From: VRUE01 sp963762205
Lineage (GTDB): Bacteria; Actinomycetota; Thermoleophilia; Solirubrobacterales; 70-9
DNA length: 64,000 nt
Reading direction: 5' to 3'
NCBI GenBank assembly: GCA_963762205.1
Contig: CAVXJZ010000002.1
Coordinates: forward strand, 434,001-498,000
Below are positions 1 to 7,450 of this stretch, in pieces. A program made the position numbers and the translations under genes. Below the pieces are notes generated by a model. That model did not search any database, was not told the DNA's origin, and was given only the letters and a program-made list of their open reading frames with translations. How positions within the stretch are numbered: position 1 is the first letter of the stretch; every line of letters begins with the position of its first letter.

Positions 1-1033
1 AGGCCTCGATGCCCAGGCGCGAGCGGGCCGGCTCGGTCCAGGCGAGCAGCTCGTCGAGCGCGGCGCGGGCCGCGATCAGGCCGCCCCCGCCGCGGAAGTC
101 GATCAGCTCGCCGTCCATCCCGTGGCGGATCGCCCGCCAGAGGTTCTCCTCGATCTCGCGGTCCTCGAGCGGCCGCCCGCTCCCCGCCGGGCCGCGCTCG
201 TCGTAGTCGATCGCCGCCTGCGCGATGCAGGCGGCGATCAGCCCGGCCAGGGCGAACGACTCGTCGCCCCGTGTCTGCGCGTCGCAGATCCGCACCTCGA
301 CCGTCCCGAACGCGTGGTGGGGGCGAACGCTCCACCAGAGCTGAGTCGATTCGGCCACGGTCCCGTTGCGCTCCAGCATGCCGACGAAGTCGGCGTAGCG
401 CCGCCAGTCCCCGAAGGGGCTGGGGACGCCGCAGCGCGGGAAGGTGCGGGTGAAGATCTCGGTGCGGACCGTGTGCAGGCCGGTGTCGCGGCGGTCGAGG
501 AACGGCGAGTTCGCCGAGACCGCCAGCAGGATCGGCAGCAGCTCGCGCATCCAGTCGCAGACGGCGATCGCCCGGTCTGCGCCGCGCACGCCCATGTGGA
601 CGTGCAGGCTCCAGGTGTTGTTGCGCTGCGCGACCCAGCCCAGTTCCTCGCGCAGGCGGGTGTAGTGGGGCGTGTCGATGATCCGCTGCTCGAGGTAGTC
701 GGCCCAGGGATGGGTACCGGTCGCGGCCAGGGCCAGGCCCATCCCCTCGGCCAGCGCGAAGAGCCTGTTGCGCCGCTCCTGCTGGGCGCCGAGCGCCTCG
801 GCGAAGCTCTCGCTGCGTCCCGATCGGATCTCGATCTCGGAGGCGATCAGCTCGCCGGCCGCGGACCCGGCGAGGACCTCGTCCCTGCGGCACGCCCCGT
901 ACACGTCCTCGAAGCGATGCTCGAGCTCCAGCGTCTCCGGGTTGACGATCGCGAACTCCTCCTCGAGCCCGATCGTGAAGTCGATCGAGGACTCGAATCT
1001 CTCCCGAGCGAGGTCGAGGTCCAGCGCGGACAT
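1..1033 (-). CDS. Glutamate-cysteine ligase family 2 (YbdK/EgtA-like carboxylate-amine ligase), C-terminus cut by window edge
   Basis: This frame starts at the ATG at 1033 and runs off the left end of the window, so 344 codons are visible. The N-terminal motif GLEEEFAIVNP and later AVSANSPFLDRRDTG and TVEVRICDAQT are typical of GCS2-fold ligases, which join glutamate to cysteine or a related amine with ATP. The last visible residues (LLAWTEPARSRLGIEA) are close to the usual C-terminus, so little is missing. It follows rex, separated only by a PE-A element. A glutathione, mycothiol-side or ergothioneine-type role cannot be told from the sequence alone. Confidence 0.85.
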   Translation of the reverse strand, partial: MSALDLDLARERFESSIDFTIGLEEEFAIVNPETLELEHRFEDVYGACRRDEVLAGSAAGELIASEIEIRSGRSESFAEALGAQQERRNRLFALAEGMGLALAATGTHPWADYLEQRIIDTPHYTRLREELGWVAQRNNTWSLHVHMGVRGADRAIAVCDWMRELLPILLAVSANSPFLDRRDTGLHTVRTEIFTRTFPRCGVPSPFGDWRRYADFVGMLERNGTVAESTQLWWSVRPHHAFGTVEVRICDAQTRGDESFALAGLIAACIAQAAIDYDERGPAGSGRPLEDREIEENLWRAIRHGMDGELIDFRGGGGLIAARAALDELLAWTEPARSRLGIEA

Positions 1034-1103
1034 TGATCTAGATTTCGCGCTTCACGCGCGGCGCAGGGAAACAGATATGGATGCTTGCGCGCGCCGCGCT
1101 CAT
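1034..1103 (-). repeat. PE-A palindromic element, copy 1, with a 21-codon mini-ORF
   Basis: This fills the gap between the rex stop and the GCS2 start. Read on the minus strand it encodes M-S-A-A-R-A-S-I-H-I-C-F-P-A-P-R-V-K-R-E-I then TAG (1038-1103). It can fold with perfect 9-bp arms, GCGCGGCGC and GCGCCGCGC, around a loop containing CATATC. Copies 2 (about 2026-2083) and 3 (18628-18699) share the arms and the loop. Confidence 0.7.
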
Positions 1104-1105
1104 GG

Positions 1106-1774
1106 TCAGGCCAGGTAGAAGTAGAGCGCGTAGAGCAGGTCGACCGCCGGGCTCGAGGTGTGGACGGTGACCTCCGGAGGCACCTGCAGAAGCTGCTCGG
1201 AGTAGTTGAAGATGATCGTCACGCCCGCCTCGACGAGCCGATCGGCGACCGCCTGGGCGGCCTCGGCGGGAACGGCGAGGACGCCGACGACGATCTCCTG
1301 CTCGGAGACGACCGCCTGGAGCTCGGAGAAGTCGCGCACCCGGAGGCTGCCGACCTGCTTGCCGACAAGCGCGGGCTCGACGTCGAATATGGCGACGACC
1401 TGGAAGCCGTGGTCGGCGAAGACGTCGGAGCTGGCGATCGCCTGGCCGAGCTTGCCGGCGCCGAAGAGGGCGATGTTGTGCTGCCCCGAGGTGCGCAGGA
1501 TCTTGCGGATCTCGCCGACCAGCGACTCGACGTTGTAGCCGACGCCGCGCTTGCCGAACTTGCCGAAGCCGGAGAGGTCGCGGCGGATCTGGGTCGGGTT
1601 TATGTGGGTGTGCTCCGACAGTTCCTGCGAGGAGATCGTCTCGCGACCCATCTTGCGCGCCTGGGTCAGCACCTGCAGGTAGCGGGACAGTCGCGCCGCG
1701 ACGCCGAGCGAGAGCCGCTCGCCGTCGACGACCAGGCCCTCCCCCGCTTGCTCCTCGATCGTCTCCTCGATCAT
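1106..1774 (-). CDS. rex: Redox-sensing transcriptional repressor Rex
   Basis: This 222-residue protein is full length for Rex, which represses fermentative and respiratory genes and is released from DNA when the NADH/NAD+ ratio rises. The winged helix covers about residues 24-81 (SSQELSEHTHINPTQIRRDL, then GFGKFGKRGVGYNV). The Rossmann nucleotide-binding loop FGAGKLG lies at 104-110, and the C-terminal swapped helix ends DLLYALYFYLA. The ATG overlaps the glutaredoxin stop as ATGA, so it is probably translated from the same message. I saw no clear Rex operator nearby. Confidence 0.95.
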   Translation of the reverse strand: MIEETIEEQAGEGLVVDGERLSLGVAARLSRYLQVLTQARKMGRETISSQELSEHTHINPTQIRRDLSGFGKFGKRGVGYNVESLVGEIRKILRTSGQHNIALFGAGKLGQAIASSDVFADHGFQVVAIFDVEPALVGKQVGSLRVRDFSELQAVVSEQEIVVGVLAVPAEAAQAVADRLVEAGVTIIFNYSEQLLQVPPEVTVHTSSPAVDLLYALYFYLA

Positions 1775-2073
1775 CTGTCGCCCACAACAGTATCGAGCCG
1801 GGCGCGAACCTCGGTTGCGTCGAGAATAAGCTCGGAGACGACGACGCCGTCCACCTCGACGACCGGGATCCTCTCGAGCATCCGCCGCAGCAGCAGCTCG
1901 TCGCTCTCGATGTCGACCTCCTGCAGCTCGAAGCTGCGGCCCTCCTCGTGGATCGCGACGATCTCCTCGATCGCCTGATCGCAGAGGTGGCAGCCGGGCC
2001 GCGTGTAGACGGTGACGACAACAGTCGCGCGGCGTTCGCGGCGCGAACCGGCCGGATATGGACGCTTGCTCAC
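1771..2073 (-). CDS. Glutaredoxin-like thiol-disulfide protein
   Basis: This is a 100-residue thioredoxin-fold protein with the redox motif C-H-L-C at residues 28-31 and the cis-proline region RIPVVEVDG. The likely start is GTG at 2073, overlapping the tsaD stop as GTGA; no other ATG, GTG or TTG lies between it and the fold. Members of this group usually begin directly at the first strand (VTVYTRPGC). Here about 16 extra residues (SKRPYPAGSRRERRA and flanks) are encoded by the PE-A element. The gene lies between tsaD and rex and overlaps both. Confidence 0.85.
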   Translation of the reverse strand: MSKRPYPAGSRRERRATVVVTVYTRPGCHLCDQAIEEIVAIHEEGRSFELQEVDIESDELLLRRMLERIPVVEVDGVVVSELILDATEVRARLDTVVGDR

Positions 2074-2083
2074 GCCGCGCTCC
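2026..2083 (-). repeat. PE-A palindromic element, copy 2, at the tsaD/glutaredoxin junction
   Basis: This is the same conserved block as copies 1 and 3 (GCAAGCGTCCATATC plus flanking arms CGCGGCG/CGCCGCG). Here it covers the last four codons and stop of tsaD and the GTG start and first 15 or so codons of the glutaredoxin. In the frame that gives the mini-peptide elsewhere, this copy has a TGA where the others have Arg, and that TGA is the tsaD stop. Confidence 0.6.
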
Positions 2084-3086
2084 GATCGACCTTCGATGGA
2101 AAAGCGTCGTAGGAGAGGTAGTCGGGGTAGGGGATGCGCGGGGCGAAGCGGGCGGCCGAGCCGATCATCGCCGCGTTGTCCGTGCAGAGCTCGATCGGCA
2201 CCAGCTTCAGGCCGACCCCGCGCTCCTCGCAGAGCGCCCCGACCGCCTCGCGCAGGGGTCGGTTGGCGGCGACGCCGCCGCCGAGCGCCACGGCCCGCCA
2301 GTCGCCCTTCTTCAGGGCCCTCCCCAGCTTCGCGGTCAGCTGTCCCACCGCCGCTGCCTGGAAGCTCGCGGCGAGGTCGGCGCCGCACTCCGCCACACGC
2401 TCGGGGCCGAGGTCCCGGCAGAGGTAGACGAGAGCCGTCTTCAGGCCGCTGAAGCTGAAGTCGAGGCCGGGATCGCGGCTCATCGCGACCGGCAGCTCGA
2501 AGGCCTCCGGGTCGCCGCCTGCCGCCAGCCGTTCGAGCGCCGGCCCGCCCGGATAGCCGAGGCCGAGCAGGCGGGCGACCTTGTCGAACGCCTCACCGGC
2601 GGCGTCGTCGAGAGTCTGCCCGATCACCTCGTGGCCGGAGCGGTCGCGGACGGCGGCGAGCAGCGTGTGGCCGCCGCTGGCGAGGAGGCAGAGGAAGGGC
2701 GGGTCGAGCGGGTCGGGCTCGAGGAAGTTGGCGGCGACGTGGCCCTGGAGGTGGTCGACCGGGATCAGCGGCAGCCGCCGCGGCGCGGCGAGCGCCTTCG
2801 CCGTGCTGACGCCGACCAGGAGCGCCCCGATCAGGCCCGGCCCGACGGTCACCGCGACCGCCTCGACGTCGTCGAGCGAGGCCCCCGCCTCGGCCAGGGC
2901 ATCCTCCACCACCGGGATCGCCAGCTCCAGGTGGTGGCGGGAGGCGACCTCGGGGACGACGCCGCCGAAGCGCGCGTGCGCCTCCGCCTGCGAGGAGATC
3001 GTGCTGGCCAGGACGGTGCCGCCGTCGAGGAGCGCAGCGCACGTGTCGTCGCAGGAGGTCTCGATCGCGAGGGTCAGTCCAGCCAC
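2070..3086 (-). CDS. tsaD: tRNA N6-threonylcarbamoyladenosine synthase subunit TsaD
   Basis: The protein has 338 residues, the family's usual length. TsaD transfers the threonylcarbamoyl group to A37 of ANN-decoding tRNAs together with TsaB and TsaE. The N-terminal ASKHA motif AIETSCDDT (7-15), the metal-binding HLQGH (112-116) and a late Gly-rich nucleotide motif ALGGGVAANRPL are all present. The start is GTG at 3086, inside the end of rimI (13-bp overlap). The C-terminal residues RSAA and the stop fall in a PE-A element, so the extreme C-terminus is probably recent. It is clustered with tsaB, tsaE and rimI as in many bacteria. Confidence 0.95.
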   Translation of the reverse strand: MAGLTLAIETSCDDTCAALLDGGTVLASTISSQAEAHARFGGVVPEVASRHHLELAIPVVEDALAEAGASLDDVEAVAVTVGPGLIGALLVGVSTAKALAAPRRLPLIPVDHLQGHVAANFLEPDPLDPPFLCLLASGGHTLLAAVRDRSGHEVIGQTLDDAAGEAFDKVARLLGLGYPGGPALERLAAGGDPEAFELPVAMSRDPGLDFSFSGLKTALVYLCRDLGPERVAECGADLAASFQAAAVGQLTAKLGRALKKGDWRAVALGGGVAANRPLREAVGALCEERGVGLKLVPIELCTDNAAMIGSAARFAPRIPYPDYLSYDAFPSKVDRSAA

Positions 3087-3544
3087 ATGATCAGCGCGTC
3101 CTCGCCGTTGTCCTGGTAGTAGCGGGGACGGACCCCGGCGGAGCGGAAGCCGAGGCCCTCGTACATCGCGATCGCCTCGCGGTTGGACACCCTGACCTCG
3201 AGCGTGATCGGCAGCGCGGCGGCGCCCCCGGTCTCCTCGAGCAGGCGGTGGATGAGGCGGGTGGCGACGCCGGCGCGGCGCCGGTCCGGTGAGACGGCGA
3301 CGTTCATCAGGTGCCAGACCTGGTCATAGCGGCAACAGACCAGGTAGCCGAGCAGCTCGTCGCCGGCGGTGGCCGCGAGGCAGACGCCCGACGGCTTGGA
3401 GAGCTCGAGCACGAACATCGCCAGCGACCAGGGGGCCGGGAACGAGCGCCGCTCGATCGCGATCACCGCCGGCAGGTCGCTGTACGCCAGCCGCCGGATG
3501 CCCGGCGCCGCCTCAGCCTGTCTTCTTGGAAGTGTCTCGCTCAC
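3074..3544 (-). CDS. rimI: GNAT N-acetyltransferase, RimI type
   Basis: This 156-residue GNAT-fold protein carries the acetyl-CoA-binding stretch VAVSPDRRRAGVATRLI and the C-terminal NREAIAMYEGLGF, as in ribosomal S18 alanine N-acetyltransferases. It sits between tsaB and tsaD and overlaps both, an arrangement common for rimI. The exact substrate is inferred from family and position. Confidence 0.9.
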   Translation of the reverse strand: MSETLPRRQAEAAPGIRRLAYSDLPAVIAIERRSFPAPWSLAMFVLELSKPSGVCLAATAGDELLGYLVCCRYDQVWHLMNVAVSPDRRRAGVATRLIHRLLEETGGAAALPITLEVRVSNREAIAMYEGLGFRSAGVRPRYYQDNGEDALIMWLD

Positions 3545-4226
3545 GCCACCGCTCCGCGTCCGGGGGCCTCAGATAGATCGGGGCGAGCGCCCCGCCCGCC
3601 GCCTCGGCATCGCCGGCAGCGGCGAGCCCGCAGACGTCGCGGCCGGACACGCGGTGCACGGAGTCCCCGTCGTCCGGCACCTCAACCCCGCGATCCTCAA
3701 GCTCATCACGAAATCGTACCGCCCCCGATCCGCAGGCCAGAACCGCCCCGGGGGCCTCCGCGAGGCGCTCGCCGAGCGCGGCCGGTGCGCCGACCCACGG
3801 GCCCCAGAGACGCTCGCCCGCCGGCGAGTAGCGGGCGGCGAAGGCCTCGTCGCGGCGGGCGTCGAGCACGGCGGCGAGGTCGACCCCGCGGCCGGGGGCC
3901 GACCGCGAGAGGCCGTGGGCGAGGGCGTCGAGGGTGCAGACGCCGACCGCCGGCACGCCGGCACTCGCCGCCAGCGCCCGCGCTGTGGCGATGCCGACGC
4001 GCAGGCCGGTGAAGGAGCCCGGCCCGAGGCCTACCGCGATCGCGTCGACCGCCGTCCAGCCGCCCGCCGCCTCCGCCGCCCGCGCGACCTCCCCCAGCAG
4101 CCGGGTCGTGTGCCCCGGACTACCGTCGGCCGAGAGCCCGAGCAGCGATTCGTGGAGGACCTCACCGCCGCGCATCGCGCAGACGGCCGTGTCCTCCGTG
4201 GCGGTGTCGAAGCCGATCAGCGCCAG
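3513..4226 (-). CDS. tsaB: t6A biosynthesis protein TsaB, apparently with a non-standard start
   Basis: TsaB is an ASKHA-fold scaffold that partners TsaD. The diagnostic GLGPGSFTGLRVGIATARALA region is present, in two pieces of that motif around residues 60-80, and the C-terminus IYLRPPDAE is typical. The first strand (LALIGFDTATEDTAV) is needed for the fold and is open in frame. No ATG, GTG or TTG precedes it, and the first ATG (4175) falls after it. A CTG at 4226, two bases after the upstream gene's stop, is the best candidate and gives 237 residues; CTG 4220 is the alternative. The gene overlaps rimI by about 30 bp. Confidence 0.85.
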   Translation of the reverse strand: MALIGFDTATEDTAVCAMRGGEVLHESLLGLSADGSPGHTTRLLGEVARAAEAAGGWTAVDAIAVGLGPGSFTGLRVGIATARALAASAGVPAVGVCTLDALAHGLSRSAPGRGVDLAAVLDARRDEAFAARYSPAGERLWGPWVGAPAALGERLAEAPGAVLACGSGAVRFRDELEDRGVEVPDDGDSVHRVSGRDVCGLAAAGDAEAAGGALAPIYLRPPDAERWRERDTSKKTG

Positions 4227-4227
4227 C

Positions 4228-4602
4228 TCAGCGGGGGACCCGGAAGACGAAGGACCCGACCCTCTTCCCCTTGACGAACCAGCTGACCCGGTGTTTGCCG
4301 GGGATGTTCGAGGTGATCTGGTTCACGTAGAGGGTGCCCTGCGTGGCTTCCTCGCGATCCGCGCAGAGACTTTTCTTGGTTGGGAATCTGACACAGACCG
4401 TGTAGAAGACGGTGGCCTTGTTGCTGCGGAAGAAGGCGCCCTTCTTGCGCTTCGGCTTGCAGAAGTGGGAGTGCTTGGCGTGCTGCGAGAGGCCGCAGGC
4501 GACGTAATGGCTGTAGGCGGCGGCGCTCGCCGATGCCGCCTGCGTCGCCAGCAGCGCCGATCCCGCGAGCAGCGTCGCCGCAAGCGTCTTCAGTCCCTTC
4601 AT
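4228..4602 (-). CDS. Small secreted protein of unknown function
   Basis: A 124-residue protein that I do not recognise. It begins with a clear Sec signal peptide (MKGLKTLAATLLAGSALLA, then an ASASA-type cleavage site near residue 27). The mature part is rich in Lys, His and aromatic residues, with four Cys (YVACGL, HFCKPK, YTVCVRF, SLCADR) that could form two disulfides. It ends in a beta-rich stretch (VSWFVKGKRVGSFVFRVPR). It sits between tsaE and tsaB, an unusual place for an exported protein, and its base composition looks less GC-rich than its neighbours. Confidence 0.75.
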   Translation of the reverse strand: MKGLKTLAATLLAGSALLATQAASASAAAYSHYVACGLSQHAKHSHFCKPKRKKGAFFRSNKATVFYTVCVRFPTKKSLCADREEATQGTLYVNQITSNIPGKHRVSWFVKGKRVGSFVFRVPR

Positions 4603-4662
4603 TTGCCGCCCTGCCTCCTTCGGTCGAATTTGCCGATGCTACACCGCCCTCTTCGAACACGC

Positions 4663-5097
4663 CTAGGCGCGGCTGGATGCGGAAAGCACCTCGATTTCGC
4701 GGGCATCCCCGCCGCCGTGGCGCATGCGAATCTCGATCGCCGGCCGGCCCAGGCGCCCGGCGGCGGCGTCCGGCCACTCGACGAAGGCGATCGCGTCCGC
4801 GGACAGGTAGTCGTCGAGCAGCGCCGGGTCCTCGCCCTCGAGCCCCTGCAGGCGATAGAGGTCGAGGTGCGAGACCCAGGTCCCGGCGCCCCGATGGCGC
4901 TGGCCGATCGTGAAGGTCGGCGAGGTGACCGGGGCCTCGACCCCGAGCGCCCGGCAGGCCCCCCTGATCAGGGTCGTCTTGCCGGCGCCGAGATCGCCGG
5001 AGACGACGACGACCGAGCCGGGCGAGAGGCCCTCGGCGAGCTGGGCCCCGAGGGCTTCGGTCTGCTCGGCCGAGGCCGTTGTCACCCGTCTAGCCAA
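4663..5097 (-). CDS. tsaE: t6A biosynthesis ATPase TsaE
   Basis: This is a 144-residue P-loop ATPase that powers the TsaB-TsaD complex. The Walker A motif GDLGAGKTT is at residues 34-42, followed by SPTFTI and the HLDLYRL and FVEWPD motifs of the family. The longest frame starts at TTG 5097, overlapping the uracil-DNA glycosylase stop; GTG at 5085 is an equally good start. With tsaB and tsaD it completes the bacterial t6A set in one run. Confidence 0.93.
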   Translation of the reverse strand: MARRVTTASAEQTEALGAQLAEGLSPGSVVVVSGDLGAGKTTLIRGACRALGVEAPVTSPTFTIGQRHRGAGTWVSHLDLYRLQGLEGEDPALLDDYLSADAIAFVEWPDAAAGRLGRPAIEIRMRHGGGDAREIEVLSASSRA

Positions 5098-5770
5098 AGA
5101 AGTCCAGCTGGTCCTCCGAGGGCGGCGGCGGGTCCGAGGCCTCGCCGGCCGGCTCCTCGAGATCGTCCGGGATACCGCCCGGCGCCGGCTGCGCGACCAG
5201 CCCCGGGAGCAGCGCGAAGTCCTCCCTCAGCGTCTCCTTGACGGCCGGAGTTCGCAGCGCAGCGGCCGGGTGGAAGAGCGGCAGCAGGAACACGCCGCGG
5301 CCGCCGAGCTCATGGACCTGGGCCGTGCCGCGAACCTTCGTGATCCCGGCCTGGTTGCCGGTCAGCAGCTTGGTGGCGAAGTTGCCCAGCGTGCAGACGA
5401 CCCGCGGCTCGATCAGGCGGATCTGCTCGAACAGGTAGGGCCGGCAGGCCTCGATCTCCCGAGGCTGCGGATCGCGGTTGCCGGGCGGCCTCGACTTGAG
5501 CACGTTGGCGATGAAGACGTCCTCGCGAGAGAGGCCGATGCCCTCAAGCATCTGATTGAGCAGCTGTCCGGCGCGGCCGACGAAGGGCAGCCCCTGCCGA
5601 TCCTCGTCGGCGCCGGGCGCCTCGCCGACGAAGAGCAGGTCGGCGTCGGCGTTGCCTGCGCCGAAGACGGCCTTCGTGCGGGTCTCGTGGAGGGGGCAGC
5701 GGGTGCAGGAGCGGACCTCGTTGAGGAGGGCCACCAGCGCCTCGCGCCGCTCCTCCCTGGTCGCGCTCAC
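5090..5770 (-). CDS. Type-4 (Fe-S) uracil-DNA glycosylase
   Basis: A 226-residue base-excision repair enzyme that removes uracil from DNA. The motif GEAPGADEDRQGLPFVGRAG covers residues 49-68 and the catalytic-side motif FHPAA is near 166. Four cysteines at about 22, 25, 109 and 126 match the spacing of the [4Fe-4S] ligands of type-4 enzymes. The start is GTG 5770, overlapping the zinc-ribbon gene stop as GTGA. The C-terminus is an acidic, Pro-rich tail ending DQLDFFG, which resembles a sliding-clamp (PIP-like) peptide; that role is an inference. Confidence 0.9.
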   Translation of the reverse strand: MSATREERREALVALLNEVRSCTRCPLHETRTKAVFGAGNADADLLFVGEAPGADEDRQGLPFVGRAGQLLNQMLEGIGLSREDVFIANVLKSRPPGNRDPQPREIEACRPYLFEQIRLIEPRVVCTLGNFATKLLTGNQAGITKVRGTAQVHELGGRGVFLLPLFHPAAALRTPAVKETLREDFALLPGLVAQPAPGGIPDDLEEPAGEASDPPPPSEDQLDFFG

Positions 5771-6027
5771 GGCCGCTCCCCGCGCGCCCGCCTGGCCCGG
5801 TCGCGCGCCAGCCGCTCGCGGTGGCCCGCTTCGCGCTCGCTGCGGCGGGACTCGTCCGAGCGAACCGCGGCCCCGCGCGGCTGCCGACCCGGCGGCGAGA
5901 CATTGGAGAGCAGACGCCGCACGCGCCGCGACCCGCACCGCGGGCACGGCGGCGGGGCGTCGTCGGGGTCGACCAGCTCCTCGAAGCGGGTCGCGCACTC
6001 CTCGCACTCGAATTCGTAGATCGGCAT
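5767..6027 (-). CDS. FmdB-type zinc-ribbon protein
   Basis: An 86-residue protein starting MPIYEFECEEC, with two CxxC knuckles (CEEC and CPRC) that form the FmdB-family zinc ribbon, followed by a very basic, Arg-rich tail. The function of these small regulators is poorly defined. It is coupled by GTGA to the downstream uracil-DNA glycosylase and is divergent from panC. Confidence 0.85.
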   Translation of the reverse strand: MPIYEFECEECATRFEELVDPDDAPPPCPRCGSRRVRRLLSNVSPPGRQPRGAAVRSDESRRSEREAGHRERLARDRARRARGERP

Positions 6028-6096
6028 CTCTCGGCGCTCCGCGGCGATTCTACGGTCGCCCGGAGCCGATTCGCCGGGATTCGCGTCCCGGGCGCC

Positions 6097-6102
6097 TATA
6101 CT
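6097..6102 (+). promoter_or_regulatory. Possible -10 element (TATACT) of the pan operon
   Basis: TATACT lies 27 bases before the panC ATG, in the gap divergent from the FmdB gene. I found no convincing -35 at the usual spacing, so only the -10 is proposed. Confidence 0.35.
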
Positions 6103-6129
6103 TCGTTGCTCGGCCGTGACCCTCAGGGC

Positions 6130-7041
6130 ATGGACCTCATGAAGCCTTCTCAGACCCTCAACTCGGATGCGCAGGCCGGCGCGGTCTTCGTCCGCGCCAA
6201 GGACGAGCTGCGCGGCGCGCTTGCCGCGCACCGTGCCGCGGGCCGCTCGATCGGCCTCGTGCCGACCATGGGCTTCCTCCATGACGGTCACGTCTCGCTG
6301 CTCCGCGCCGCCCGGCGGGAGTGCGACGTGGTCGTCATGAGCCTGTTCGTCAACCCGACCCAGTTCGGGGCGGGCGAGGACCTCGGCCGCTACCCGCGCG
6401 ACGAGGGCCGCGACGCCCGGATCGCGGCTGAGGCCGGCGTCGACCTCGTCTACGCCCCGCCGGTCGACGAGGTCTACCCGCCCGGGTTCGCGACGACGGT
6501 CGAGGTCGAGGGGCTGACGGGCGTCCTCGACGGCGACCCGGCGCGCCGCGGCCCCGGCCACTTCCGAGGCGTCACCACCGTCGTCGCCAAGCTCTTCAAC
6601 TCGGTCCAGCCCGACGTCGCCTACTTCGGCCGCAAGGACGCGCAGCAGCTGGCGGTGATCCGCCGCATGGTGCGCGATCTCGACATCCCCGTGCGGGTCG
6701 AGGGGCTGCCCACGGTGCGCGAGCCCGACGGCCTGGCGATGAGCTCGAGGAACGCATATCTGGACGGCGGGGAGCGGGTGCGGGCCGCGGCTCTCTCCCG
6801 GGCGCTGCGCGCGGCGGCGACGCGCGCCCGGGAGGAGTCGCTCGAGGCGGGCCTGGCCGCGGCGCGCGCCGAGCTCGAGCGGGCCGGGATCGAGCCCGAG
6901 TACCTGGAGGCGCGCGACCCCGACGACCTGCGGCCGGTCGAGGGGCTCAACGGCAGCCCGGTGCTGATCGCGGTCGCAGCCGAGGTGGGCGGCGCCCGCC
7001 TGATCGACAACGTCCTGGTCGACCCGGGCGCAGAGACCTAG
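6130..7041 (+). CDS. panC: Pantothenate synthetase
   Basis: PanC joins pantoate and beta-alanine using ATP, the last step of vitamin B5 synthesis. This 303-residue protein has the nucleotidyl-transfer motif PTMGFLHDGH, then SLFVNPTQF, the FGRKDAQQL motif and the KMSKS-like MSSRNAYL. Two in-frame ATGs (6130 and 6139) could start it. A shorter start is more like relatives, since the first residues before FVRAKDELR are not conserved. It heads panC-panD-panB. Confidence 0.95.
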   Translation: MDLMKPSQTLNSDAQAGAVFVRAKDELRGALAAHRAAGRSIGLVPTMGFLHDGHVSLLRAARRECDVVVMSLFVNPTQFGAGEDLGRYPRDEGRDARIAAEAGVDLVYAPPVDEVYPPGFATTVEVEGLTGVLDGDPARRGPGHFRGVTTVVAKLFNSVQPDVAYFGRKDAQQLAVIRRMVRDLDIPVRVEGLPTVREPDGLAMSSRNAYLDGGERVRAAALSRALRAAATRAREESLEAGLAAARAELERAGIEPEYLEARDPDDLRPVEGLNGSPVLIAVAAEVGGARLIDNVLVDPGAET

Positions 7042-7069
7042 ACACACGACGAAGCGAGAAGGGGAGCCA

Positions 7070-7450
7070 ATGCAGAGGCAGATGCTGAAGTCCAAGATCC
7101 ACCGGGCGACGGTGAGCGACTGCGATGTCGACTACATCGGCAGCATCACGGTCGACACCGAGCTGATGGCGCAGGCGGACCTGATCACCAACGAGCAGGT
7201 GCACGTCTGGGACATCGACAACGGCGCCCGCTTCGTCACCTACGTGATCGACGGCGACCCCGGCTCCGGCGCGATGCAGGTCAACGGCGCGGCCGCCCAC
7301 CTGACCCGCCCCGGCAACAGGATCATCGTCGCCTCCTTCGGCGCCTACGACGAGAGCGACCTCGAGGCCTACGCGCCGATCGTCGTCCACGTCGACGAGG
7401 CGAACCGCACGGTCGCAGTCGACTCCCACCCGGAGGTGCTCCTCTCATGA
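7070..7450 (+). CDS. panD: Aspartate 1-decarboxylase
   Basis: PanD makes beta-alanine for PanC. The 126-residue proenzyme contains the self-cleavage site Gly24-Ser25 in DYIGSITVD, where Ser25 becomes the pyruvoyl group. The downstream NGAAAHLTRPGNRIIVASF region is typical of the family. A purine-rich ribosome site (AAGGGGAG) precedes the ATG. Its end overlaps the panB ATG as ATGA. Confidence 0.96.
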   Translation: MQRQMLKSKIHRATVSDCDVDYIGSITVDTELMAQADLITNEQVHVWDIDNGARFVTYVIDGDPGSGAMQVNGAAAHLTRPGNRIIVASFGAYDESDLEAYAPIVVHVDEANRTVAVDSHPEVLLS

